Shown: piece by piece, positions 1 through 8,752 of the stretch
Layout: each line of letters opens with the position of its first letter
How positions within the stretch are numbered: position 1 is the stretch's first letter
Assembly (NCBI RefSeq): GCF_000472525.1
Contig: NZ_AWZT01000031.1
Coordinates: forward strand, 24,595-88,594
Length of the DNA stretch: 64,000 nucleotides
Reading direction: 5' to 3'
Origin: Paraburkholderia dilworthii
Lineage (GTDB): Bacteria > Pseudomonadota > Gammaproteobacteria > Burkholderiales > Burkholderiaceae
Translations under genes and position numbers: made by a program
The notes under the pieces: model-generated
What the model saw: the letters and a program-made list of their open reading frames with translations, nothing else
What the model was told of the DNA's origin: nothing
Databases searched by the model: none

Positions 1-2
1 CG

Positions 3-1295
3 TTCTTCAAGCCGACGCGCGAATTCAATGCGGACGACGTCGTCTTCACGTTCGAGCGCATGCTCGACACGAATCAGCCGTTCCGCAAGGCCTACCCGGT
101 GCAGTTCCCGTACTTCACGGACATGGGTCTCGACAAGCTGATCACGAAGGTCGAAAAGGTCGACCCGTACACGGTCAAGTTCACGCTGAAGGAAGTCAAC
201 GCGCCGTTCATCCAAAACATGGCAATGGAGTACGCGTCGATCCTGTCGGCTGAATATGGCGATCAGTTGCTGAAGGCGGGCAAGGCCGCCGACATCAACC
301 AGTTCCCGGTCGGCACGGGTCCGTTCATCTTCCGCAGCTATACGAAAGACGCGACCATCCGTTTCGACGGCAATCCCGATTACTGGAAGCCGAACGCGGT
401 CAAGGTTTCGAAGCTGATCTTCTCGATTACTCCGGACGCCGGCGTACGCGTACAGAAGTTAAAGCGTGACGAATGCCAGGTGATGAGCTATCCGCGTCCG
501 GCCGACATCGCGCCGCTGAAGGCCGAATCGAATCTCGCCATGCCGTCGCAGCCCGGCTTCAACCTGGGTTATCTCGCGTACAACGTGACGCATAAGCCGG
601 TGGACAAGGTCGAAGTGCGTCAGGCGCTCGACATGGCGATCAACAAGAAGGCGATCATCGACTCGGTGTACCAGGGCGCGGGCCAGGCCGCCACGAACCC
701 GATGCCGCCGACGCAATGGTCGTATGACAAGAACCTGAAGAGCGCGTCGTACAGCACCGATAAAGCCAAGGCGCTGCTCGCCAAGGCCGGCTATCCGAAC
801 GGCTTCGACATCACGCTGTGGGCAATGCCAGTGCAACGCGCATACAACCCGAACGCGCGCCTCATGGCGGAAATGATCCAGGCCGACTGGGCCAAGATCG
901 GCGTGAAGGCGAAGATCGTCACGTACGAATGGGGTGAGTACATCAAGCGCGCCCACGCAGGCGAGGACGACACGATGCTGATCGGCTGGACCGGCGACAA
1001 TGGCGATCCGGACAACTGGCTCGGCACGCTGCTCGGCTGCGAGGCGGTGAATGGCAACAACTTCTCGAAGTGGTGCTACAAGCCGTTTGACGATCTGATC
1101 CAGAAAGGCCGCTCGACGTCCGACCAGGGCGCGCGCACCACGGCATACATGCAGGCGCAACAGATCTTCGCGCAGCAACTGCCGTTCTCGCCGATCGCTC
1201 ATTCGACGGTCTACCAGCCTGTCAGCAAGAAGGTGGTCGACATGCGTATCGAGCCGCTCGGCTATGCTCGCTTCGACGGCGTCAGCGTCAAGTAA
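3..1295 (+). CDS. dppA: Dipeptide ABC transporter, periplasmic substrate-binding protein (5' truncated)
   Basis: The frame is open from the window's left edge, so the signal peptide and roughly the first 100 residues are missing; 430 residues are visible, against about 535 for the SBP_bac_5 family. It is the periplasmic binding protein that delivers dipeptides to the DppBCDF channel. Visible family marks are the early GTGPFIFRSY segment, the YNPNARLMAEMIQADWAKIG region and a typical DppA C-terminus ending in GYARFDGVSVK. The permease and ATPase genes follow in order, which supports DppA rather than another oligopeptide binder. Exact substrate range cannot be read from sequence. Confidence 0.93.
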   Translation, partial: FFKPTREFNADDVVFTFERMLDTNQPFRKAYPVQFPYFTDMGLDKLITKVEKVDPYTVKFTLKEVNAPFIQNMAMEYASILSAEYGDQLLKAGKAADINQFPVGTGPFIFRSYTKDATIRFDGNPDYWKPNAVKVSKLIFSITPDAGVRVQKLKRDECQVMSYPRPADIAPLKAESNLAMPSQPGFNLGYLAYNVTHKPVDKVEVRQALDMAINKKAIIDSVYQGAGQAATNPMPPTQWSYDKNLKSASYSTDKAKALLAKAGYPNGFDITLWAMPVQRAYNPNARLMAEMIQADWAKIGVKAKIVTYEWGEYIKRAHAGEDDTMLIGWTGDNGDPDNWLGTLLGCEAVNGNNFSKWCYKPFDDLIQKGRSTSDQGARTTAYMQAQQIFAQQLPFSPIAHSTVYQPVSKKVVDMRIEPLGYARFDGVSVK

Positions 1296-1374
1296 GGCGC
1301 CCGATATTGCGTCAGGCAAGTCGTAAATTCGCGCAGTACGCTTTTCGCACGGTTAGAAAACTGGTCGAAATGGT

Positions 1375-1418
1375 CCGGCGACCGGGGTCACGAGCCCTCG
1401 TCGCCGGTTGCGTTTTTT
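1375..1418 (+). terminator. Stem-loop with T-run between dppA and dppB
   Basis: CCGGCGAC (1375-1382) pairs with GTCGCCGG (1400-1407), followed five bases later by six T residues (1413-1418). It lies in the 149-bp dppA-dppB gap. The usual role of such a structure in binding-protein operons is to protect the dppA message and let only part of transcription reach the permease genes. The T-run offset makes it an imperfect intrinsic terminator, so partial attenuation is the best reading. Confidence 0.5.
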
Positions 1419-1444
1419 CTTCATCAAGACCATAGGGACGAACC

Positions 1445-2455
1445 ATGTTCCGCTTTGTTTTGCGCCGCATAGGCATGGTGATACCGACGTTCATCGGCAT
1501 CACGATCCTTGCATTCGCGCTGATTCACCTGATACCGGGCGACCCCATCGAAGTGATGATGGGCGAGCGCGGCGTCGATCCGGCGATGCATGCCGCAGCT
1601 ATGCACCGGCTAGGACTCGACGAACCTTTGCCGATGCAGTACGTCCATTACATTGGCCGCGCGGTGCATGGCGACCTCGGCACCTCCATCATCACCAACA
1701 CCAGCGTCATGGGCGAATTTCTCGCCCGCTTCCCCGCCACCGTGGAACTGTCGATTTGCGCGATGCTATTTGCGTTGATCGTCGGCCTGCCGGCGGGCGT
1801 GTTCGCGGCGCTCAGGCGCGGCACGGCGGTCGATCACGGTGTGATGGGCACGGCGCTGACCGGCTATTCGATGCCGATCTTCTGGTGGGGCTTGATCCTC
1901 ATCATGGTGTTCTCGGTCAAGCTCGGCTGGACGCCGGTGTCGGGCCGCATTGCGGTGGAATACGACATTCCGCACGTGACCGGCTTCATGCTGATCGACG
2001 CAATGATGTCCACCGACGAAGGCGCGTTCAAGTCTGCACTGAGCCATCTCATTCTGCCGGCGATTGTGCTCGGCACGATTCCGCTCGCGGTCGTCGCGCG
2101 CATGACGCGTTCGTCGATGCTCGAAGTGCTGCGTGAGGACTACATTCGCACGGCGCGCGCCAAGGGTCTGTCGCCGGGGCGTGTGATCGTCGTGCATGCA
2201 TTGCGCAATGCGCTGATTCCGGTCGTGACGGTGATCGGTTTGCAGATCGGCACGTTGCTCGCGGGCGCGGTGCTGACGGAGACGCTTTTTTCGTGGCCGG
2301 GTATCGGCAAGTGGCTGATCGACGCGATCGGACGACGCGATTATCCGGTGGTGCAGGGCGGTATTCTGATGATCGCCACGTTGGTGATTATCGTGAACCT
2401 CGTCGTCGATCTGTTATACGGCGTGCTCAACCCGCGCATTCGCCATACGAGGTAA
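1445..2455 (+). CDS. dppB: Dipeptide ABC transporter permease DppB
   Basis: This 336-residue inner-membrane protein has the DppB/OppB layout: one N-terminal membrane helix (about residues 9-31), a periplasmic stretch, then five helices. The cytoplasmic EAA loop (YIRTARAKGLSPGRV, around residue 235) is where the ATPases dock. An AGGGA ribosome site sits six bases before the ATG. It pairs with DppC to form the channel. Length and order match the family; no anomaly seen. Confidence 0.95.
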   Translation: MFRFVLRRIGMVIPTFIGITILAFALIHLIPGDPIEVMMGERGVDPAMHAAAMHRLGLDEPLPMQYVHYIGRAVHGDLGTSIITNTSVMGEFLARFPATVELSICAMLFALIVGLPAGVFAALRRGTAVDHGVMGTALTGYSMPIFWWGLILIMVFSVKLGWTPVSGRIAVEYDIPHVTGFMLIDAMMSTDEGAFKSALSHLILPAIVLGTIPLAVVARMTRSSMLEVLREDYIRTARAKGLSPGRVIVVHALRNALIPVVTVIGLQIGTLLAGAVLTETLFSWPGIGKWLIDAIGRRDYPVVQGGILMIATLVIIVNLVVDLLYGVLNPRIRHTR

Positions 2456-2459
2456 GGAC

Positions 2460-2535
2460 ATGAACCCCCACGCTCACTTACGTTCGCTGCCCCCCGAAGG
2501 GGCGCGTGCCTCCCTTGAGGCGGCTCGGCCGGAGG
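2460..2535 (+). repeat. Double-hairpin intergenic repeat between dppB and dppC
   Basis: The dppB-dppC gap is filled by two short hairpins: GCCCC-CCGAA-GGGGC and GCCTC-CCTT-GAGGC. The block ends in GGAGG, which serves as the ribosome site of dppC. From memory, very similar blocks are scattered through intergenic regions of Burkholderia-group genomes, so I call it an interspersed repeat. Only one copy is seen in this window. It may stabilise mRNA or tune dppC translation (inference). Confidence 0.5.
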
Positions 2536-2542
2536 CATGACG

Positions 2543-3460
2543 ATGGCAGACATACAAAACACAGTCCCCACAGCAGTCACGCCGCCCAGCGGCCGCGCTA
2601 TCGCCGCCCGCGAATTCTGGGCGAACTTTTCGCGTAACCGTGGCGCGGTCGGCGCCGGCATCGTCGTATTGCTGCTGATCGTCGTGGCGATTTTCGCGCC
2701 GCTCATCGCGCCGCATAGTCCGATCGAGCAGTACCGCGACTTCGTGAAGATTCCGCCCGCGTGGCTCGAAGGCGGCAACTGGCGCTTCGTTCTCGGCACC
2801 GATGAAGCCGGCCGCGACATCCTCTCGCGTCTGATGTACGGCGCGCGCCTATCGTTCTGGATCGGCTTCGTCTCGGTGGTGCTCGCGCTGATTCCGGGCA
2901 TCGTGCTCGGGCTCATCGCGGCATTCTTCGAGAAGTGGGCCGACACGCCGATCATGCGCATCATGGACGTGCTGCTCGCGCTGCCGTCGCTGCTGCTCGC
3001 GGTGGCGGTCGTCGCGATCATCGGTCCGGGTCTCGTCAATACGATGCTGGCAATCGCAATCGTCGCGCTGCCGGGTTACGTGCGTTTGACGCGCGCGTCG
3101 GCCCAAGGCGAGTTGCAGAAGGAATACGTGACGGCTTCGCGGGTCGCGGGCGCCGGCACGTTGCGCCTGATGTTCTCGCAAGTGCTGCCAAACTGCACCG
3201 CGCCGCTGATCGTGCAAGCCACGCTCGGTTTCTCGTCGGCGATTCTCGATGCGGCCGCGCTCGGTTTCCTCGGCCTCGGCGTCCAACCGCCGTCGGCTGA
3301 GTGGGGCGCGATGCTGGCCTCGGCGCGCGATTACATCGACAGCGCATGGTGGATCGTCACCATGCCCGGTTTGTCCATCCTGGTCTCGGTGCTTGCCATC
3401 AATCTGCTCGGCGACGGGCTGCGCGACGCACTCGATCCGAAACTCAAACGGATGGCATAA
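2543..3460 (+). CDS. dppC: Dipeptide ABC transporter permease DppC
   Basis: Second channel subunit, 305 residues from the chosen start. It has the OppC-type N-terminal extension, a first helix near residues 35-60, a periplasmic loop with VLGTDEAGRDILSRL (the family's conserved segment) and the EAA loop EYVTASRVAGAGTLR. Two in-frame ATGs lie at 2537 and 2543. The GGAGG at 2531-2535 is only one base from the first but seven from the second, so 2543 is preferred. The stop codon is directly followed by the dppD start. Confidence 0.94.
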   Translation: MADIQNTVPTAVTPPSGRAIAAREFWANFSRNRGAVGAGIVVLLLIVVAIFAPLIAPHSPIEQYRDFVKIPPAWLEGGNWRFVLGTDEAGRDILSRLMYGARLSFWIGFVSVVLALIPGIVLGLIAAFFEKWADTPIMRIMDVLLALPSLLLAVAVVAIIGPGLVNTMLAIAIVALPGYVRLTRASAQGELQKEYVTASRVAGAGTLRLMFSQVLPNCTAPLIVQATLGFSSAILDAAALGFLGLGVQPPSAEWGAMLASARDYIDSAWWIVTMPGLSILVSVLAINLLGDGLRDALDPKLKRMA

Positions 3461-4468
3461 ATGAGCAATAACCTACTGACCATCCGCAATCTGGCGGTGA
3501 ACTTCAACGGACTGCCCGCTGTCGACCGGATCAACCTCGATGTTGCGCCGGGCGAAGTGCTCGGCGTCGTCGGCGAATCGGGCTCGGGCAAGAGCGTGAC
3601 GATGATGGCGCTGATGGGCCTCATCGACGCGCCCGGCAAGGTCACGGCCGACGAAATCACGTTCAGCGGCCACGATCTGCTGAAAGCATCGGCGAAGGAA
3701 CGCCGCAAGATCATCGGCAAAGACATCGCGATGGTGTTTCAGGACGCGCTGACCAGTCTGAATCCGAGCTACACGGTCGGCTATCAGATCAAGGAAGTGC
3801 TGAAGCTGCACGAAGGCCTGCGCGGCAGCGCGCTCGACAAACGCGCGCTCGAACTGCTCGACCAGGTCGGCATTCCCGATCCGAAAGGCCGCATCGGCTC
3901 GTTTCCGCATCAGATGTCGGGCGGCATGAACCAGCGCGTGATGATCGCAATGGCCATTGCCTGCAACCCGAAACTGCTGATCGCCGACGAACCGACCACC
4001 GCGCTCGACGTGACGATCCAGGCGCAGATCATGGAACTGCTGATGCGCTTGCAGAAAGAGCGCGGCATGGCGCTCGTGTTGATCTCGCACGATCTCGCGG
4101 TGGTGTCTGAGGTCGCGCAGCGCGTCGCGGTCATGTACGCTGGAGAAGTGATCGAAACGAACAAGGTGCCGGACATCTTCGCCGCGCCGCATCATCCGTA
4201 CACGGAAGCGTTGCTGGCCGCGATTCCCGAGCATAACGTGGGCGCCGTGCGGCTCGCTGCATTGCCGGGCATGGTGCCGGGGCGTGACGATCGTCCGAAA
4301 GGATGTCTTTTCGCGCCGCGCTGCAAGTACATGGTGGACGACTGCAACAAGGGACGGCCCGCGCTCGCGCCCATGCAAGGCCACGCCGACGTGGCGCGCG
4401 TGCGCTGCATCAAACCGCTGAACCTCGCCGGCGACGCGAACGTTCACACTCATGGAGGCGCACGATGA
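3461..4468 (+). CDS. dppD: Dipeptide ABC transporter ATP-binding protein DppD
   Basis: Cytoplasmic ATPase of 335 residues. Walker A is GESGSGKS (residues 38-45), the signature is MSGGMNQR and Walker B is LLIADEP, followed by the H-loop in LISHDLAVV. The C-terminal oligopeptide-transporter extension holds several cysteines (CLFAPRCKY, DDCN, RC), a pattern associated in this family with a metal cluster or structural tail. It starts one base after the dppC stop and its own stop overlaps the dppF ATG (ATGA), so translation is coupled. Confidence 0.95.
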   Translation: MSNNLLTIRNLAVNFNGLPAVDRINLDVAPGEVLGVVGESGSGKSVTMMALMGLIDAPGKVTADEITFSGHDLLKASAKERRKIIGKDIAMVFQDALTSLNPSYTVGYQIKEVLKLHEGLRGSALDKRALELLDQVGIPDPKGRIGSFPHQMSGGMNQRVMIAMAIACNPKLLIADEPTTALDVTIQAQIMELLMRLQKERGMALVLISHDLAVVSEVAQRVAVMYAGEVIETNKVPDIFAAPHHPYTEALLAAIPEHNVGAVRLAALPGMVPGRDDRPKGCLFAPRCKYMVDDCNKGRPALAPMQGHADVARVRCIKPLNLAGDANVHTHGGAR

Positions 4469-5484
4469 ACGCAGTACTCGAAACGCGGCGCCAGTCGGAC
4501 CATGCGGGCGATCACGTGTTGGTCGCCGACAAGCTCGCGCGTTACTACACGGTGAAACGCGGCATGTTCGCCACGGGCACGGTGAAGGCGCTCAACGGTG
4601 TGTCCTTTGCACTCGAACGCGGCAAGACGCTCGCCGTGGTCGGCGAATCCGGCTGCGGCAAGTCGACGCTCGCACGTCAGCTCACCATGATCGAGTCGCC
4701 CAGCGCGGGCCGCTTGCTGATCGACGGTGAAGATGTGGCCGGTGCCGATCACGCGAAAATCGCGGCGCTGCGGCGGCGCGTGCAGATGGTGTTTCAGAAC
4801 CCGTTTGCGTCGCTCAATCCGCGCAAGACCGTCGAGCAGACGCTCGGCGAACCGCTCGCGATCAACTCGCAACTGACTGCGACGCAGCGCGCCGAACGCA
4901 TCGCGCAGATGATGCGCACGGTCGGCCTGCGTCCCGAGCACGCAAAGCGCTATCCGCATATGTTCTCGGGCGGTCAGCGTCAGCGCGTGGCGATTGCGCG
5001 CGCGATGATTCTCGATCCGCAGATTGTCGTTGCGGATGAACCTGTGTCCGCGCTGGACGTGTCGATCCAGGCGCAGATCCTGAACCTGTTCATGGATCTG
5101 CAGGAGCAGTTCAAGACGAGCTACGTGTTCATCTCGCACAACCTCTCGGTCGTCGAGCATATCGCCGACGATGTGATGGTGATGTACTTCGGCGGCATCG
5201 CGGAACTCGGCGACAAGCAGCGGATTTTCTCGAAGCCGCGGCATCCGTATACGCGCGCGTTGATGTCGGCGACGCCGTCCATCTTCGAGGCGGATCGCAC
5301 CATCAAGATCAAGCTGCAAGGTGAAATGCCGTCGCCGCTGAATCCGCCGTCGGGCTGCACGTTCCATCTGCGCTGCCCGTACGTGATCGACCGTTGCCGC
5401 AGCGAGGAGCCGAAGCTGCGTGAAGTGGATGGCCGTCAGGTGTCGTGTCACCGCGCCGAGGAGGTGGGGGACGTGGATGCCTGA
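4465..5484 (+). CDS. dppF: Dipeptide ABC transporter ATP-binding protein DppF
   Basis: Second ATPase, 339 residues. Walker A is GESGCGKS (60-67), the signature FSGGQRQR and Walker B IVVADEP, with the same cysteine-bearing C-terminal extension (CTFHLRCPYVIDRC). The frame is open further upstream, but ATG 4465 overlaps the dppD stop and has GGAG eight bases ahead, so it is chosen. DppD and DppF form the ATPase heterodimer under DppBC. Confidence 0.95.
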   Translation: MNAVLETRRQSDHAGDHVLVADKLARYYTVKRGMFATGTVKALNGVSFALERGKTLAVVGESGCGKSTLARQLTMIESPSAGRLLIDGEDVAGADHAKIAALRRRVQMVFQNPFASLNPRKTVEQTLGEPLAINSQLTATQRAERIAQMMRTVGLRPEHAKRYPHMFSGGQRQRVAIARAMILDPQIVVADEPVSALDVSIQAQILNLFMDLQEQFKTSYVFISHNLSVVEHIADDVMVMYFGGIAELGDKQRIFSKPRHPYTRALMSATPSIFEADRTIKIKLQGEMPSPLNPPSGCTFHLRCPYVIDRCRSEEPKLREVDGRQVSCHRAEEVGDVDA

Positions 5485-6649
5485 TGCGCTGGCGGCGCGT
5501 CGTCTTGCGCGCCGCTCGCGTGATGGCGGCCGCCGCGCTGCCTTCACGCGACGCTTGCGGGCGCGCGCACTGACCGGTGCCGCGCTCGTCGGCGTTTGTT
5601 CCGTTTTGTATTTGTCCGCGGGACTAGTCGGCATCGCGCATGCCGCCGGCGCCGCGGCCAATACACCTGCTGCTGGCGTCAATTCAACCGCGCAAGGTGC
5701 GCGTCCGGCATTGCCGGTGCCGCACGCGCCGGCTCAGCCACGCGCCGCGCTGCCGGGCTTCAATCCGCCGCCCGCCACGCCTGGCACGACAGCGAGCGGC
5801 CCGGTGCGTCTGCAACCGGCGCGTATGCCGTTCTATGTCGCGACGCGCGGCACGACCACCATCTACGTGCTGGGCACGCTGCACGTCGGCGATCCCGCCG
5901 ATTACCCGCCGGCTCAGCCATTTCGTCCGCCGATCATGGGGGCGTTGGCGGCGTCGCCGACTCTCGCGCTGGAACTCTCGCCGGACGAGCTACTGGTCTC
6001 GCAAGACGATGTCTCGAAGTACGGCGTATGCCGCCGCGACTGTCTGCCTGGCCTCTTGCCCGAGCCGCTGTGGCGCAAGCTCGCGTTTCGTCTGCGCGGC
6101 AATCCCGCAGCGCTGGATGAGATCAAGAAGATGCGGCCGTGGCTCGCCTCGCTGCTGGTCGAAACGTACGATTCGCTCAGCGCCGGCTTGCAGACCGAGT
6201 ACGGCACCGAAGCGCAATTGCAAAACGTTTATTTGCGCACGCGGGGCAAAATTGTCGGGCTTGAAACGCTTGCCCAGCAGATGCGCGCCTTCACAGGGCT
6301 CTCGCTTGCGCAGCAACGCGAAATGCTCGCGCAGGATCTGATGCAGACGCCCGCGCAAAACGTCGAGGATGTGCGGACCTTGCACCGCCTGTGGCGCGTG
6401 GGCGATGCCGATGCGATCGCCGCGTGGGAGGCCGCGAAAACCGAAAAGCTGGCGCGCGACAAGCGCGTGTCCAACTCGATCGACAACCGGATCGTCTACG
6501 AGCGGAACCGGCGCTTCGTCTCGCGGATGCTGCTGATCGCCGGGCCGAATAAGCCGGTGTTCGTGGCGATTGGCGCGTTGCATCTCGGTGGCCGCAAAGG
6601 CGTTTTGCAGCTTTTGCGGCAGCATGGGTTTGTGGTGGAGGCGGGGTGA
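5477..6649 (+). CDS. TraB/GumN family protein
   Basis: This 390-residue protein has an arginine-rich N-terminus, a hydrophobic segment (about residues 35-60) that can act as an uncleaved anchor or signal, and a proline/alanine linker. The TraB/GumN (PF01963) domain follows, with its first motif YVLGTLHVG and last motif AIGALHLGG. Family members are proposed metal-dependent hydrolases or peptide inhibitors of the TIKI type; substrate is unknown. The start at 5477 overlaps the dppF stop, so it belongs to the dpp transcript. The co-transcription hints at a role with imported or periplasmic peptides (inference). Confidence 0.85.
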   Translation: MPDALAARRLARRSRDGGRRAAFTRRLRARALTGAALVGVCSVLYLSAGLVGIAHAAGAAANTPAAGVNSTAQGARPALPVPHAPAQPRAALPGFNPPPATPGTTASGPVRLQPARMPFYVATRGTTTIYVLGTLHVGDPADYPPAQPFRPPIMGALAASPTLALELSPDELLVSQDDVSKYGVCRRDCLPGLLPEPLWRKLAFRLRGNPAALDEIKKMRPWLASLLVETYDSLSAGLQTEYGTEAQLQNVYLRTRGKIVGLETLAQQMRAFTGLSLAQQREMLAQDLMQTPAQNVEDVRTLHRLWRVGDADAIAAWEAAKTEKLARDKRVSNSIDNRIVYERNRRFVSRMLLIAGPNKPVFVAIGALHLGGRKGVLQLLRQHGFVVEAG

Positions 6650-6733
6650 GGCTCGGCGCGGTCGCGCAGCCTTTTGATCCGGCGTGCCTGCGCGCGCGAA
6701 AGTTCGTCAAAGGCCGCACAACGCGGTGCTTAG

Positions 6734-8539
6734 TCAGAGTTTTCTCTGTTGCAAAGCTTGCATCACTTCCGTCACCACTCCTGCCCAGTCGCCCAGCACC
6801 TTCTGCCGGAACAGCCGCATGCCCGGATACCACGGCGAATCGCTGCGCGCTTCGAGCCAGCGCCAATCCGAATTAGCGGGCAGCAGCAGCCACACCGGCT
6901 TGCCGAGCGCGCCGGCCAGATGCGCGACGCCCGTATCGACAGCGATCACCAGATCGAGGTTCATGATCAGTGCGGCGGTGTCCTCGAAGTCGTTCAGCTC
7001 GCCGCTGAAATCGTGTGCACGAAATGCGTGCGGTGCATCTGCGAGTTGCGCATGCGCCGGGCCCTTCTGCAACGGATACCAGCTCACTTTCGCAACGCCT
7101 GCGAGCGCGTGCAGTTCGGATAGCACCATCGACCGATAGCGGTCGTTGCCGAACGTCGGACTGCCCGCCCATGCGAGGCCGGCTTTGCGGTTCGCAGCGC
7201 CGGTTTTTATCAGTCTCTTGTGCCAGGCTTTGACTTTCGCTTCGTCCGCGAACAGATACGGCACGTCGGCCGGAATGGTGGACAGCTCCGTGCCGACACA
7301 TGAGGGCACGCTCATCATCGGTACCCAGAAGTCGTATTCGCCTTCCGGCTTGCCGCTGAACGCGCGATGCACGCCCGGCACGCGTCCGGCCAACGGCAGC
7401 AACGGCTCGCGCACGCAGATATCCACTGTGGCGCCGCGTTCGTGCAGCATCTGCGCATAGCGCAGGAACTGGAAGTGATCGCCGAAACCCTGCTCGCCGA
7501 CGATCAGCAAACGACGCCCATCGAGCGGTTCGCCGCGCCATTCGGCCACGCCGGGAAGCGCGAGCGCTTCGTAATCGCTCTTGCGCCAGCGCAGCGCAAA
7601 CTCGGCCCAACCCTGTTTGAAGTCGCCGCGCTTGAGCAGCAGCCACGCAAGATTCTGATGCGCGTCGGCGTAGTGCGGATCGCGCGTCAATGCCTCGCGA
7701 TAGAACGTCTCCTCTTCGTCGAGCCGTCCTTGCGCGCCGAGCGAACCGCCGAGGCACACGAGGTTGGTCGGATTCGGCGTGATCGCAACCGCGCGCCGGT
7801 AATGCGACTCGGCGCCCGCATAGTCGCCGCGCTTGCCGATCGCGCTGCCCAGATTGATGTGCGCCTCTGCGTAGTCGTGACGCAGCGCGAGCGCGCGCTC
7901 GAAACTGGCGATGGCCGCCTCGTGCTCGCCGTGTGCGTTGTGCGCATTGCCCGAGTTGAAGTGCGCTTCCGCTGAGCCCGGATCGACCTGCAAGGCGTCG
8001 CGATAGCACGCGAGCGCTTCCGCGAAACGGCCCAGCTTGCCGAGTACCGTGCCAAGATTCAGATGGGCGCCGACCAGTGCGGGGTTGGCCGCGATCGCCA
8101 GCCGATATTGCTCGACGGCCTCGTTCAATGCGCCTTGCGCCTGCAAAGCGACGCCGAAGTTATTGCGCGCGTCGGCGAAATCCGGTTGTAGCTGTAGCGC
8201 CTGGTCATAACAGATGGTGGCTTCGTCGAGATGGCCGAGCGCGGCGGCGGCGAGGCCCCGGTTGCTCCAGCAGGCGGCGTCGTGACGATCGTATTTGAGC
8301 GCGTGGCTCATCAGTGCGGCGGCGTCCGCGTGTTGCCCGCGCTGATAGTGCAGTACCCCGAAGTAATGCAGAGCCTGCGAATTCGCCGGATCGAGCGCCA
8401 GGATTTCGCGGTAGATCGAATCAGCCGTGTCGAGCCGGCCGGCCTGATGCGCGTCGAGCGCGGCCTCGACGAGCGCGACGACGTTGGATGAGGACGGCGG
8501 CGCGGTACGCGCGCCGGTGCGCGGGGATTGACGTTCCAT
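6734..8539 (-). CDS. TPR protein with C-terminal glycosyltransferase-like domain
   Basis: Of 601 residues, about 24-325 are nine tandem 34-residue TPR units (for example NPALVGAHLNLGTVLGKLGR). The C-terminal part begins with GEQGFGD (348-354) and contains VDTGVAHLAGALGKPVW, the arrangement of TPR-linked glycosyltransferase family 9/41-like proteins. It probably acts in the cytoplasm on a protein or envelope glycan; acceptor unknown. A longer frame reaches 8611 but lacks a ribosome site; ATG 8539 has GCAGG upstream. It stands alone, convergent with the dpp operon. Confidence 0.8.
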   Translation of the reverse strand: MERQSPRTGARTAPPSSSNVVALVEAALDAHQAGRLDTADSIYREILALDPANSQALHYFGVLHYQRGQHADAAALMSHALKYDRHDAACWSNRGLAAAALGHLDEATICYDQALQLQPDFADARNNFGVALQAQGALNEAVEQYRLAIAANPALVGAHLNLGTVLGKLGRFAEALACYRDALQVDPGSAEAHFNSGNAHNAHGEHEAAIASFERALALRHDYAEAHINLGSAIGKRGDYAGAESHYRRAVAITPNPTNLVCLGGSLGAQGRLDEEETFYREALTRDPHYADAHQNLAWLLLKRGDFKQGWAEFALRWRKSDYEALALPGVAEWRGEPLDGRRLLIVGEQGFGDHFQFLRYAQMLHERGATVDICVREPLLPLAGRVPGVHRAFSGKPEGEYDFWVPMMSVPSCVGTELSTIPADVPYLFADEAKVKAWHKRLIKTGAANRKAGLAWAGSPTFGNDRYRSMVLSELHALAGVAKVSWYPLQKGPAHAQLADAPHAFRAHDFSGELNDFEDTAALIMNLDLVIAVDTGVAHLAGALGKPVWLLLPANSDWRWLEARSDSPWYPGMRLFRQKVLGDWAGVVTEVMQALQQRKL

Positions 8540-8752
8540 GAAAACCTGCGGAAAGGGCCCGGCGGCGCACGCTGCACGCGCCGGCGCGCGTGAAAGGGAG
8601 ATCGCCAGCATCTTATGGTCGGTGCCATGGACCGGCGATCGGACGCATCCTATTTCCCTTGCAGGCTTTTCATGTTTGAGGTGCTTCGCCGATGTGCCGT
8701 GGAAACGTCGCGCGGCACATCGGAAATTGCTGCTTTTTCTGCGTGAACCGTT

